A stretch of DNA of 64,000 nucleotides from assembly GCA_018114805.1 (NCBI GenBank), contig CP073042.1, forward strand, positions 6,679,501 to 6,743,500, given 5' to 3'. Shown piece by piece: positions 41,764 to 51,282 of the stretch. The position numbers and the translations under genes were made by a program. This DNA is from Candidatus Streptomyces philanthi (GTDB lineage: Bacteria > Actinomycetota > Actinomycetes > Streptomycetales > Streptomycetaceae). The first letter of the stretch is position 1. Each line of letters starts with the position of its first letter. The notes beneath the pieces were generated by a model, which saw only the letters and a list, made by a program, of their open reading frames with translations, searched no databases and had not been told where the DNA came from.

Positions 41764-42290
41764 GCCCCGACCCCAACCCTCCCGGCCTGCCGGCCGACGA
41801 CGAGAACGCCGTCGGCGGCGTTCACATCAAGTACCTCATCCACTGCCCGCGACAGCTCTGGCTCTACGCCCGGGGCTACCGCCCCGAGCAGCGAAGCGAC
41901 CTGGTCGCCTTCGGCGAGGTGGTGGACGACACCACCTTCACCCGCCGTCGCGACATCGACCTCGGCGAGGCGAAGATCGACTGGGTGACGACCGGAGCCG
42001 TCGTCCACGAGACGAAGTCCTCCCGCGCCCCGGCACCCGGGCACAGCGCGCAGGTGCGGCACTACTGCCTGCTGCTGGAGCGCCGAGGCGTCAACGTCCG
42101 CGGCGGCGTCGTGCACTACCCCCTCATCCGCCGTATGACTGACGTCGTCTGGGACGACCAGGCCCGCGCCGAAGCCCAGGATACGGAGGCGAAGGCGCAG
42201 GCCGTCATCGCCGCGTCCACGGCCCTCGAGCGCCTCCTTCGCTGCAAGTGCCGTGGATGTTCCTACCTCGACCACTGCTGGGGGACCTGA
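41760..42290 (+). CDS. cas4: Cas4 RecB-type exonuclease with 4Fe-4S cluster
   Basis: Intact, 176 residues from GTG 41760. VHIKYLIHCPRQLWLYARGY carries the first cluster Cys; GAVVHETKSS holds the nuclease E-x-K; and the C-terminal RCKCRGCSYLDHCWG carries the remaining cluster cysteines. Cas4 trims prespacers and selects PAMs together with Cas1-Cas2. Both ends overlap the neighbouring genes by a few bases, which indicates one operon. It is one of only two cas genes without a lesion. Confidence 0.92.
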   Translation: MSPDPNPPGLPADDENAVGGVHIKYLIHCPRQLWLYARGYRPEQRSDLVAFGEVVDDTTFTRRRDIDLGEAKIDWVTTGAVVHETKSSRAPAPGHSAQVRHYCLLLERRGVNVRGGVVHYPLIRRMTDVVWDDQARAEAQDTEAKAQAVIAASTALERLLRCKCRGCSYLDHCWGT

Positions 42291-43266
42291 TGCCCGCTGT
42301 CGGCCGTACGTACTGGCTCGAACCCTGCCGCATCCGCCGCGAGGACAACAGCGTCCGCATCTAGCGCCCAGACGGCAGCCCGGTCCGTATCCCCATCACC
42401 GACATCCGCGACCTAGTCGTCTTCGACCACATCGACCTCAATACCTCAGCGCTGTTCCTGCTCAGCCACAATGGCGTTGCTGTGCACGTCCTTGACCACT
42501 ACGGCAACCATGCCGGGAACTTCAGCCCCGCCGAGTCCATATCCTCGGCGACGGTCGTACGACGCCAGGTCGAGATCACAGCGGATGCCGAACAACGGCT
42601 CGCGATCAGCCGGTCCCTCATACTGGCCACTGCGGAAAACCTGCGATGGGCGCTGGACACCGACCTGCTCGACTCCGCGCTGGACGCGTTGAAAAACGCC
42701 CTCCCCGATTGCCAGTCCAATGACGCGATCATGGGTCAGGAGGGCAACTTCCGGCGAACGGCCTGGGCCGTACTCGACAGCCGATTACCCCCTGGCTCCG
42801 CATGAACGGCCGCTCACGTCGACCACCAACAAACGCGGGCAACGCCTTCATCAGCTACCTCAACTCCCTGACATACACACGCGTGCTGACCGCCCTACGG
42901 AGCACGCCCCTCCACCCGGCGATCGGCTTCCTCCACGCGGACACCGACCGCCGCAAAAACACCCTCGCCCTGGACCTGGCCGAGCCCTTCAAGCCACTGT
43001 TCGCAGAACGCCTACTGCGCCGCTCCGCCAGCCAGAAACACCTGAAGGAAAGCGACTTCGAAACCGATGTCGGTCGCGCCTCACTCAGCAAGGACGGCCG
43101 CAAGAAGATCGCCGCCTTGGTGAGGGAAGAACTCGCGATAACAGTCCACCACCGTGGCCTCAAATGCCAGGTGAGTTATGAGGAGCTGATCGATCTGGAA
43201 GCCCTGAAGGTCGTGCGACTTTGTCTGGAAGGCACACCGTACAAGCCGTTCCGACCGTGGTGGTGA
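42290..43266 (+). pseudogene. cas1: Cas1 integrase with amber stop and frameshift
   Basis: ATG 42290 overlaps the cas4 stop. Cas1 features: RTYWLEPCRIRREDNSV, DIRDLVVFDHIDLNTSALFL, a Glu in the NFRRTAW segment region, and the C-terminal PPTNAGNAFISYLNSLTYTR with LHPAIGFLHADTDRR (catalytic His and Asp context). A TAG at 42362-42364 interrupts SVRI-stop-RPDG, with the frame continuing unchanged. One extra C near 42790 shifts the frame at DSRLPPWLRMNGR. Cas1 catalyses spacer integration. With these lesions adaptation should be abolished unless the stop is suppressed. Confidence 0.88.
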
Positions 43267-43272
43267 GCGCTG

Positions 43273-43536
43273 GTGTTCGTCATCCTCTTATACGACACCG
43301 CTGTAGAACGCAATCCGAAAGTGCTGAAGACCTGCCGCAAGTACCTGCACTGGACGCAGCGGAGTGTCTTCCAGGGCGAACTGTCCGCAGCGCAGTACAG
43401 GGCCCTGATGGCAGCCCTGGGCAGCGTGATCGACCCGGCATACGACAGCGTCGTCACCTACACGGCCCGCTCACCCGACATGGTCGAGTCAGCGACCCTC
43501 GGAGTCGCCCTCGGCGGACCCGGAGACATCCTCTGA
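43273..43536 (+). CDS. cas2: Cas2 adaptation protein
   Basis: Intact, 87 residues from GTG 43273. MFVILLYDTAVERNPKVLKT is the canonical Cas2 start with the conserved Asp after the first strand; RKYLHWTQRSVFQGELSAAQ follows, with a C-terminal beta strand. Cas2 dimers bridge two Cas1 dimers during spacer integration. It is the last cas gene; the array begins about 90 bp downstream, so the leader is at 43537-43625. Confidence 0.93.
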   Translation: MFVILLYDTAVERNPKVLKTCRKYLHWTQRSVFQGELSAAQYRALMAALGSVIDPAYDSVVTYTARSPDMVESATLGVALGGPGDIL

Positions 43537-43625
43537 CCTGCGCAGATGCATCACCGCTGCACTGCTGCAGAATCATGGCGCGAAGGCTTTCACAGAAGCC
43601 TTCTGACCTGGGGATTTACCCTCGG
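43537..43625. promoter_or_regulatory. CRISPR leader region
   Basis: 89 bp between the cas2 stop and the first repeat, the position of the leader in cas1-cas2-adjacent arrays. No motif is individually recognised; assigned by position. Confidence 0.5.
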
Positions 43626-43913
43626 GTCTTCATCAGCCCGGGAGGGTTCGCAACTACCCGCGCGGGTACTCGCCCGTCCCGGTGCCCGTCGTCGTCATCA
43701 GCCCAGGAGGGTTCGCAATCGAGTCGTGCGGCTCGTGCAACGGCATGGACACCACGTCGCCATCAGCTCAGGAGGGTTCGCAACTCCGACTCCTGAGGGA
43801 GCACGGCGAGTCCGTAGAGGTCGTTATCAGCCCAGGAGGGTTCGCAACATGCCCAGGACCTTCAACCCGTGGACGATGGCCAGCGTCGTCATCAGCCCAG
43901 GTGGGTTCGCAAC
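43626..43913 (+). CRISPR. CRISPR array: five 29-bp repeats, four 35-36-bp spacers
   Basis: Repeats at 43626-43654, 43691-43719, 43756-43784, 43820-43848 and 43885-43913. Consensus begins GTCGTCATCAGCCC and ends GAGGGTTCGCAAC. All differ slightly: repeat 1 has T and G changes, repeat 2 ends in T, repeat 3 has C and T changes, repeat 4 has one T change and repeat 5 has T in GGTGGG. Spacers are 36, 36, 35 and 36 bp. Variation in every repeat suggests an old, non-growing array, consistent with the broken cas genes. Confidence 0.97.
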
Positions 43914-44498
43914 TAGTGGACAGTCTCCGAGAACAGTCCAAGCCGACCAGCCGGCACTTGTCCAGGAGCGCTTGCAACACCTCGTGGTGCTCTCCAGCGT
44001 CCCGCCACCGCCGCCTACTGCCAGGTGCGGCTCCACCTCGCAGCACTCGCCCTTTGGCTCCGTGAGCCTCAAGAAGATCATTGGCCAACCACCGCTAGGA
44101 GCGTACTCATCCCACATACGTCCCACAGGCTCCGGGGATGTTCACGAGGAAGAGTGCGTTTTCGCATGTCAGGAGCTATAAATCACTGGACAGCGCAGGC
44201 GCCTTCTAAGCGCCTGCTCTATCGCTGTCGTTCCTGGCCCGCCGGCGGCAGCGGTGGACGGGAAGAGGCGGGACGGCTCGGTTGTCGGGGCACCGGAGCT
44301 GCAGACGCTCAACGGCACTGGGCGGTCGGTGCACTGCGGTGACTTCGTCGTGTTGACCACCTGGGACACGAACAGGGGCTCGCCATCTCCAGCTCCCCTC
44401 TTCCTCAGCCTTGTGTTCCCCTTCATGTTGTCGCCCGGCCCAGCAGCAACATAGCTCGAAAACGCCGGTTAGCTAAACCGGCGTTCTCGGAGACGATT
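43914..44498. other. Intergenic region with two hairpins, upstream of integrase remnant
   Basis: About 585 bp with no recognisable gene. It contains a hairpin at 44196-44218 (GCAGGCG ... CGCCTGC) and a perfect 10-bp stem hairpin AACGCCGGTT (44461-44470) with its complement at 44476-44485 and a 5-nt loop, just before the integrase ATG. Both look like terminators. Confidence 0.55.
44461..44485. terminator. Perfect 10-bp stem hairpin before integrase remnant
   Basis: AACGCCGGTT, loop AGCTA, then the exact complement. It is followed by CTC rather than a long T run on the plus strand, and preceded by GAA on the minus-strand side. Confidence 0.6.
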
Positions 44499-45433
44499 AT
44501 GCCGTCAACGTCTACCGCCGACCACAGTCACGGACCTAAGCGAGCAAGAACGCGTGTCGCGCGTTTTAATCCAAAATTCGACGAACACGTTCTTGTGCCT
44601 GCCCTGGGCCACTTCGCCGTGCGGATGATCACCAACAGCGCCGTAGACCGCACTGTGCAGAATTGGATTACCGACGAGCACAGTCGCTCGACGGTGAAGA
44701 ACTCCATCGCCGTGCTGTCCGCGTCATGGAGCAAGCAGTCCGTGACGGCATTGTCAAGGTCAACTCCGCCCGCCTTACCGGCTGGCAGAAGCTGGACAAG
44801 CAGACCGAGGACGAACTCCTCGACCCGCGCGCGCTGGCCCTTCCCGACTGGGAGGCACTCATCGCGCTAGCCGACGCGCTCGTAGCCGCCTCCCACGACC
44901 ACTACCGCGGCTGGGGAGACGTGGTCGTCGTCGCCGCGTGTACTGCCGCACGCATCGGTGGGGTCTCAGGTTGTCGCGTCGGAGACATTGACACCACCGA
45001 GTCGATCTGGGCCGTGCGACGCCAGAGCACACCTGCCCCCGGCGGACTGACCGACAAGGGCACCAAGGGAAAGCGGGCCCGTAAGGTTCTCATCGCATAG
45101 TATATCTTCCCCATCATAGCGTAGCGCATCCTGTCCGCCGGTTCCAACCCCGACGCCGGCCTGTTCACCGGCCCGCGGGGCGGACGCATCTCCACTACGA
45201 GCACCTGTGCCGCCACGACCTCCGGCACATCGGACTGACCTGGTTCGCCGACGCCGGAGTCCAACTGCCCGTCCTGCGTAGGATCGCCGGCCACGGATCA
45301 CTGACCACCACCCAGCGCCTACCTGCACCCGGACGTACACAAGATCACGGCCGCCGGGGCACCGCTCTCCGCGCACTTCAGCGTGCTCCGCGCACCACGC
45401 CCGCTGACAAGCCCCATCATCAGGTCCCGCTGA
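44499..45433 (+). pseudogene. int: Tyrosine-recombinase integrase, multiply disrupted
   Basis: ATG 44499 begins MPSTSTADHSHG, then an SAM-like/core-binding segment (VLVPALGHFAVRMITNSAVD, RSTVKNSIAVL). A frameshift near 44725 leads to the catalytic domain: ACTAARIGGVSGCRVGDID (first Arg), TKGKRARKVLIA, then stop codons near 45098-45125, then HDLRHIGLTWFADAG (His-x-x-Arg) and RRIAGHGSLTTTQR (Gly-His). The tyrosine-bearing YLHPD is shifted out of frame by one extra base. The length and the position reading straight into tRNA-Pro match integrases of Streptomyces integrative elements such as pSAM2, which also uses a tRNA-Pro. Sequence between RIS and the HDLRH block is partly deleted. Confidence 0.85.
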
Positions 45434-45474
45434 CCTCGAGGACACTGGCCCCCAACTGGTCCCCGGGAATGGTG

Positions 45475-45510
45475 AAGGGCCGGTTTCGGAGAATTCTGAA
45501 ACCGGCCCTT
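45475..45510 (-). terminator. 13-bp perfect-stem terminator downstream of tRNA-Pro (-)
   Basis: AAGGGCCGGTTTC (45475-45487) pairs exactly with 45498-45510 around a 10-nt loop. It lies 19 bp past the tRNA 3' end, in the right place for termination of the tRNA transcript. Confidence 0.85.
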
Positions 45511-45528
45511 ATCTGCGACTCTTACGAG

Positions 45529-45602
<74 letters not shown>

Positions 45603-45784
45603 ATGCGTTCCACGTCGGCCGCGCCTCGCGCTGCCGACGTCGTTGCAGGTCAAGAGCGTACAGCATCGTCGCCGTCGATGCGGTCAGGGTCGGTGTCGCC
45701 GCCCCGGCGGCCAGTGGGGGAGGAGGCGTTGGCGCGGCGAAGGGCCCTGCTGCCAGCGGCGGGTGGCGACTACGCTCGCACGCC

Positions 45785-46294
45785 ATGACGTCGAAGCACG
45801 ACCGACTGACGATCGGCGAACTCGCGGCCCGCAGCGGGCTGGCCACCTCCGCGCTTCGCTACTAAGAGGAACTCGGGCTCATCCACTCCGAGCGCACCGT
45901 TGGCGGCCAGCGACGCTTCGCCCGAGCCACGCTCCGCCGCGTCGCCTTCATACGCGCCGCCCAACAGGTCGGCCTCTCGCTGGAGGAGGCGGGTGCCGCG
46001 CTGGCCCGGCTGCCCGAGGACCGCGCCCCCAGCGCCACCCAGTGGAACTCGGTGGCGCGGGTCTGGAGTCGGCGCATAGACGCGCAGATCGCCGACCTGG
46101 AGCGGCTCAAGCTGCGCCTGTCGGGGTGCATCGGCTGCGGTTGCCTGTCGCTGCGCAAGTGCGCCCTCTGCAACCCGCGCGACGCCGCCGCCGATCAGGG
46201 TGCCGGCGCCCGGTACCTGCTCGGCGACGAGCCCGCGTGGGCGGAGGGTGCGACGGCGGCGCGGGCCCCGGGTGACACCCGGGCCGATCTGTAG
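45785..46294 (+). pseudogene. soxR: SoxR redox-sensing MerR-family regulator, ochre at codon 27
   Basis: ATG 45785. The MerR helix-turn-helix LTIGELAARSGLATSALRY is followed by TAA (45863-45865) exactly where the family-invariant RYYEELGLI has its second Tyr. The same frame then runs on through QRRFARATLRRVAFIRAAQQ, a dimerisation helix and the [2Fe-2S] cluster segment CIGCGCLSLRKC to 46294. In Streptomyces SoxR senses redox-active metabolites and activates a small regulon. One TAC to TAA change would explain the break. It lies between the inverted tRNA-Pro genes; the YiaA-like gene is convergent. Confidence 0.93.
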
Positions 46295-46417
46295 CCGACG
46301 AAGGCGGCCGACCGATGAGCGCTCCCCGTACCCCGCGACGATGGTGCACGGTCCGCATGCTCCGACCGCCACGCCATGAGCCGCGTCACACACTCCGTAC
46401 GGGACGTGCTCGGGCCC

Positions 46418-46719
46418 TCACATCTGGCCGGGCTTGAAGACGTCCTGCTCGATGAGGAGCTTGTCGATCCGCGCCTTATCGACCCGGTTGGTCACCTCCT
46501 CGACTCCTCGACCTCCTGGCGGTCCCGAATGCACTTGGCCAGCGTGAACGCCGAGGTGACCACGAAGACCAGGCCGAGCCCGAGGAACCCGCGCTCCCAC
46601 GCCCCGACGGACAGCTTGGTGATCCCGAAGGCGACGGCGGCGAGCGACAGGGCGAACGAGAGCGCGGCCTGCACGAAGAACGCCGTGGTCGTGGGCCGCT
46701 GGAAGGAAGGTGTTGTCAT
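46418..46719 (-). pseudogene. YiaA/YiaB-like two-helix inner-membrane protein, frameshifted
   Basis: ATG 46719 gives MTTPSFQRPTTTAFFVQAAL with two membrane helices (ALSFALSLAAVAFGITKL; GFLGLGLVFVVTSAFTLAKC) and the conserved IRDRQE end of the YiaAB domain. After this the frame shifts near 46500; VTNRVDKARIDKLLIEQDVF continues in another frame to the stop near 46418, matching the usual C-terminal tail. The function of YiaAB proteins is unknown. Since both helices are upstream of the lesion, a shortened product may still insert in the membrane. Confidence 0.8.
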
Positions 46720-46910
46720 GCACGTAGCGTCGCCGCGCGGTGACCCCCGCACATGAGTACCCCTACTCAAGCCACCCTGAGTGCCGTCCAGGGGCCTGCC
46801 GCGGTCGCCCGACAGGAAGATCAACGGACGGAAACGTGGGCACGACCACCCGGTGCGGTGCGGTATTGTTCTCGTAAGCGCTCGGCCGGGGCCCAGCCCC
46901 AGACGAGAGA

Positions 46911-47006
<96 letters not shown>

Positions 47007-47018
<12 letters not shown>

Positions 47019-47044
47019 TGGAGAGAATCCGGAACCGTCCCTTG
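47007..47044 (+). terminator. Terminator downstream of tRNA-Pro (+)
   Basis: AAGGGCCGGTTTT ... CGGAACCGTCCCTT forms an imperfect stem related to the perfect one at 45475-45510, beginning 19 bp beyond the tRNA. Confidence 0.65.
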
Positions 47045-47148
47045 ATCCTTTCTTGGGATCGGTCGGGCCGGCGGCCCTGGTGGAGGGCTTCGCGCGGGTC
47101 GCCGCGTGGGGCAGCGGCGAGTCCCGTTCCGGTGCGGGGGCCGGGTGC

Positions 47149-48244
47149 TCAGTGCGTGGTGATTCGGAAGGTGCTGAGGACGACCTTGTGGTCGGTCGGC
47201 CAGGTCCAGGTGGGACGCCAGAACCTGTCCTCGCCCGACTCCTCCACTCGCCTGCTGCGGACGATGGTGCTGGACGGCCCGACTAGGATGCTGTCGACGA
47301 GCCGCAGGCGCTCGTCCGGGAGGTAGAAGATGAAGTCGATCCGGTCCCGCTCGTCGGCATCGGCGGCCCAGGTGAGCTGGCTGACGTTGGCGCCCGGGTT
47401 GTCGCTCGGCCAGGTGAACCTCGGCGTACGGACGGGGTCGGGGTTGATCTCCCGGTAGCTGTCGCGGAACCCGGCGTCCTTGATCGCCTTGGTCGTCGAC
47501 CAGGTGACCTCGGTTCCGTGGTGGTCGAAGAGGTGCCCGGTCCGGTGGTCCCAGTCCTGGTGAGAGGGCTCGTTGAAGTCGCCGGCCAGCAGCGTCAGCC
47601 GCCCCCTGAACCGCTCCCGCAGGACATCCGCGAGCACGGCTTCCGTCACCTGCGTGCGCCCCGAGGCCGCGTTGAGCCGCGTGATCAGTTCGGCGTCGGT
47701 GAGGGGGCCGGTCGGGATCTTCTTCCAGCCGTACCTCGTGAGTGGGCAGCGGTGGCGGCGTGCCGCCGCCGTAGCCGCGCGGCAGGTACGTGACGTAGTA
47801 GCGGTACTCCAGGTGCCCGGAGTAGACCGCGATCTCGGTGCCGTCGGCCGAGACGATCACCTTCGACCAGGACAGGAACGGCGTGTGCGCGATGATCGGC
47901 CATCGTGAGATCACCGCCGGGTCGACCGGGTTCTCGTAGCCGAAGTAGGTCAGGCCGCGCTTGGCCAGGTCGTCCAGGAGATCGCCCACGCGTTCCCGGT
48001 TCGACTCGCTGAGCGTGACCACGTCCGGCTCGGCGGCAGCGACGGTGTCAGCGATGCCCTCCCGGCCCCCCTCGACCTCGCTGCCGCCGAGCCAGATGTT
48101 GAACTGCATCACCTTCAGGTCGCGGTGCGAGAGCCCGTCGTGCCTCCGTGCGTCCGGTGCGGCGGCCTCGGCCGTGTCCCCGGCTGGTACTTCCGCCCCG
48201 ACGGCCGTTCCGGCCGTCCCGGGTGACTCGTGATGCCCGACCAT
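47149..48244 (-). pseudogene. Endonuclease/exonuclease/phosphatase-family protein, frameshifted
   Basis: ATG 48244 starts MVGHHESPGTAGTAVGAEV. EEP-fold markers: LKVMQFNIWLGG (Asn), VVTLSESNRERVGDLLDDLA (Glu), YSGHLEY, then after a frameshift near 47715-47740, LTLLAGDFNEPSHQDW, RDRIDFIFYLPD and WTWPTDHKVVLSTF (Asp-His). This fold includes DNase I-like nucleases, inositol phosphatases and sphingomyelinases. The presence of GDFNEPS and a 30-residue N-terminal tail without signal peptide does not decide which. The broken region lies between the two halves of the active site. Confidence 0.85.
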
Positions 48245-48746
48245 CAACGACCTCCGGTGACTGTCCTGTGTCCACGGCCTGATCGCGGGCGAGCCGGGCC
48301 GGGGAACCTCGCGGCTTCCGGTCCGTGACGGGTGGCCCCCGAGTGCCGCGCCGACGCCGACACACCCTCCTCCCCATCCTGTGTGACCCTTGCGCGTCAT
48401 ACCTCCGGGGTGGGCCGAACGGGTGGCCCTCCGGCGTGCGGGGCGACGCGGCGGGTGCTTCGCCGCGTGCGGCCACCTGTACGACCGGCGGCGCGGCCGG
48501 AACCCACGCCCCGTGCGCCACCGGCCTGCGGACCCGTCGGTGCGCGTCGCCGGCTGCTTCCCCTAGGACGGCGCGCCGGCTGAAGCCCGGCGGCCCTCGC
48601 GCCGCACGGCGGGGTGAGGGAGGCGCCCCGTCCGTGTCGGCCGCCTGACCGCCATGGCCGCCTGACACCCCGCGCCCGTACCACTCCGCTTGTCTGTGAC
48701 GAGCTTGTTACCACCCGTGTGACCCCTGTCACCACCTTGTGCACTC
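48245..48746. other. Intergenic region, nothing recognised
   Basis: About 500 bp between divergent genes. No credible coding sequence; base composition is irregular. It contains TTGTGCACTC and TTGTC near 48735-48750 close to the lipoprotein start, but no promoter can be assigned with confidence. Confidence 0.45.
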
Positions 48747-48767
48747 TTGTCCTGCTCGACTGTGCGG

Positions 48768-49727
48768 ATGCCTGCCGCCTCGCTCACCTGCCCCCTTCTG
48801 CTGCTCACGGCCTGTGGAACGCAGGAGGCCGGCTCGCGGAGCGACGGCTCGTCGCGACCGCGTGGACCGGGCCCGATGGAGATCGCCAGCGCGCGCCCCT
48901 GCCCCGCCGAGTCCGCCTGGGCGTCGGCCGTGCCCCGGCCGTCGGCCTCGCCGCGGGACAGTGGTGAGGGGCCCCGGGCCTGCGCCCGGTTCCAGGTGAC
49001 CAACCACGAGGCCGAACCCTTCACGTACACGATCAGCTTCACCGCACAGTCGGCCTCCGGGGAGGCGCTGGCGAGCACGGAGCAGACGGTGGCGTCCGTG
49101 CCGCCGGGTCGGACCGTGCGGCGCACTGTCGTCGTGGACGACCTGCCCGGAGCTCCGGCCGACGGCGGCGGCGTGAAGATCACGAAGGTGCGGGGCGTTC
49201 CCGCCGACGAGGCGCCCGCCCGCGCCGGGTCCTGTCCCGCGTCGGGCGTGCGCGTCCACGCTGACGAGGGCTCCGCCGCGATGGGGCTGCGTGCCGTGAG
49301 CCTGCGCCTGGAGAACTGCGGCACGCGCGTCACGCGGCTCAACGGCTACCCGCTGCTCCAACTCCTCTACGAACAGCAGCTGTTGGGGGACGTGCGGGTT
49401 CTGCACGGCGGCGGCGCCATCGCCACCGGCACCGGGGCGGACGGCGAGCCACAGCCGCTGGCTGTGCGGCCGGGAGAGTGGGTCTACGCCGTCCTGGTCT
49501 GGCGCAACACCGTCGACTGCGGCACCGACGAGCCCGTGCACGCCCCCTACGTACGCGTACGGGCCAAGCCCGGTGCCGACCCGGTGATGGTGACCCCGGA
49601 GCTCGACGTCGGTACGACGGGGTGGGTGGGCATCGGCCCGTGGAAGAAGGACGAGACGGCGGAGACGGCGGGCGGCGGTGCGACGAGGCCGACCGCCAGC
49701 GGGGCGCCCAGCGTGCCCGCGTCCTGA
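48768..49727 (+). CDS. Lipoprotein with DUF4232 domain
   Basis: Intact, about 319 residues. ATG 48768 gives MPAASLTCPLLLLTACGTQE, a short hydrophobic signal with lipobox LTAC for lipid modification at Cys; a GTG 6 bp upstream (48762) is the alternative start. Two domains follow: an N-terminal beta-rich segment (ARFQVTNHEAEPFTYTISFT ... VKITKVRG) and a DUF4232 domain (AMGLRAVSLRLENCGTRVTR, NGYPLLQLL ... VDCG). Such lipoproteins are common in Streptomyces with unknown binding roles. No lesion. Confidence 0.8.
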   Translation: MPAASLTCPLLLLTACGTQEAGSRSDGSSRPRGPGPMEIASARPCPAESAWASAVPRPSASPRDSGEGPRACARFQVTNHEAEPFTYTISFTAQSASGEALASTEQTVASVPPGRTVRRTVVVDDLPGAPADGGGVKITKVRGVPADEAPARAGSCPASGVRVHADEGSAAMGLRAVSLRLENCGTRVTRLNGYPLLQLLYEQQLLGDVRVLHGGGAIATGTGADGEPQPLAVRPGEWVYAVLVWRNTVDCGTDEPVHAPYVRVRAKPGADPVMVTPELDVGTTGWVGIGPWKKDETAETAGGGATRPTASGAPSVPAS

Positions 49728-49827
49728 GTCCGCCCCGCTGGCGACCGCCGGCGGCGGGCCCGCCGCCTGCCGTCCACCCGGTCGGGCGGCGGTTCGTCGA
49801 CGGCGGCGCGTAAGGCATGATCGGAGG

Positions 49828-50541
49828 ATGTCTGATCGCATCATTGCCGCTTGTGACGGGGCGGCCAAGGGGAACCCGGGTCCGGCCGGGTGGGCGTGGG
49901 TCATCGCGGACGCGGATGGCCGCCCCGAGCGCTGGGAGTCCGGGCCGCTCGGCCGTGCCACTAACAACGTGGCCGAACTCACCTCCATGCAAAGCCTGTT
50001 GGAGGCGGTCGACCCGGGGTTGCGGCTGGAGGTGCGCATGGACTCCCAGTACGCCATGAAGGCCGTCACCCAGTGGTTGCCCAGTTGGAAGCGGAACGGT
50101 TGGAAGACGGCGGCCGGCAAGCCCGTCGCCAACCAGGAACTCGTGCAGGCCATCGACGCGCTGCTGGCGGACCGGGACGTGGAGTTCCAGTACGTGCCGG
50201 CGCACCAGGTGGACGGCGACCCGCTGAACGCGATCGCCGACCAGGCCGCCAGCGACGCGGCCGGGCGCCAGGAGGCCGCCGGTACCGCGCTCGGCGCCAC
50301 GGAACCGCCGGTGCCCGCGCCCCAGCCGCGCCACGCCGGCCCGCGCGCGCTCTCCGGCGCCACGGGAAAGCGGCAGGCCCGGACGTCGTCGGGCGGCGGC
50401 TCGCGCACCATCAAGGCGAAGTTCCCCGGCACCTGCCCGTGCGGCAAGTCGTACGCGGTCGGCGAGCCGATCACCAAGCTCGGGACCCGCTGGGGCCACT
50501 CCGAGTGCCGCACCCTGGTCGCCGAGGGCGCCCAGGTCTGA
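49828..50541 (+). CDS. rnhA: Ribonuclease HI with C-terminal zinc-ribbon-like tail
   Basis: Intact, 237 residues; ATG 49828 preceded by GGAGG. RNase H active-site residues: Asp in ACDGAAKGNPGPAGWAWV, Glu in NNVAELTSMQSLLE, Asp in VRMDSQYAMKAV, and the final Asp in DPLNAIADQAA. The last 45 residues (KFPGTCPCGKSYAVGEPIT ... GHSEC) form a Cys-rich ribbon preceded by a Pro/Ala linker, an arrangement seen in actinobacterial RNase H proteins. It removes RNA from RNA-DNA hybrids. Confidence 0.93.
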   Translation: MSDRIIAACDGAAKGNPGPAGWAWVIADADGRPERWESGPLGRATNNVAELTSMQSLLEAVDPGLRLEVRMDSQYAMKAVTQWLPSWKRNGWKTAAGKPVANQELVQAIDALLADRDVEFQYVPAHQVDGDPLNAIADQAASDAAGRQEAAGTALGATEPPVPAPQPRHAGPRALSGATGKRQARTSSGGGSRTIKAKFPGTCPCGKSYAVGEPITKLGTRWGHSECRTLVAEGAQV

Positions 50542-51282
50542 CCCCCGTCGCGGCCCCCGACCCCTCCACGGCTCGCGTCGTGTCGGGGGCGCCCGCACGC
50601 GCCCCCGACGTCCTGTGACGCTGTCGTCCCGCGTCCCGCGGCGTCGGGGCGCGGCCGGATACGGGCCCGCTCGCCGTCGCGTCGCGGCGGCGTCGCGCCG
50701 GGTACCCCTCGCCGCCCCAGCCCCCCGACGGGGCGACCAGTGGGGCCCGGCCGCGACCCCGGCCCGACTCTGTACCCCGCCGCTCACGCTCCACTAACGC
50801 ATCGCTGCCTCGCCCGCTCGGCGCGCGTGCGGCGTACCGAGCCGGCGCCTCGGCCGGCCGCCGCCGGGCTCAGGGGGAGCGGGCCCGGGCGGGGCCCGCT
50901 GAGGGCCGGCAAAGGGAGCGGCACGTTCGGCGAGGCGGTTAGTGGGGACCTCGCCATCTGGCCCGTCGCGGTCGGCGAAGAGAGTGCGCGGTGCCACGGT
51001 CGGGCATCAAGTGACCTGCTTGTAAGGCGACTTGGGCGACCGGCGTGGGTCCGCCGGCTCGTCCACGAAGGTGGCAAGAACCGGCCACGGTCGTGGCCAG
51101 GAGTGGCCACTGGAGCTGCTTGGGGAGCTGATCGCCTGCAACGATGTGTGATGCGCATATCACCCATGCGCAACGGGCCTTGGACGCGCGTTGGTGCTGT
51201 TCCCAGCGTGTGAAGGTTGGTGCCCCGTCGCCCGTCCGGCGGCGGGGTGACGTGAACTCACTCACCCAAGGGGTCTTCTCGC
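50542..51282. other. Intergenic region, nothing recognised
   Basis: About 740 bp of GC-rich then mixed sequence between RNase H and the epimerase remnant. I see no gene, RNA or repeat I can support. Confidence 0.45.

Noticed and set aside
50542..51282. Possible small genes in the interval after RNase H
   Set aside because: No frame shows recognisable motifs, a ribosome-binding site or consistent codon bias.
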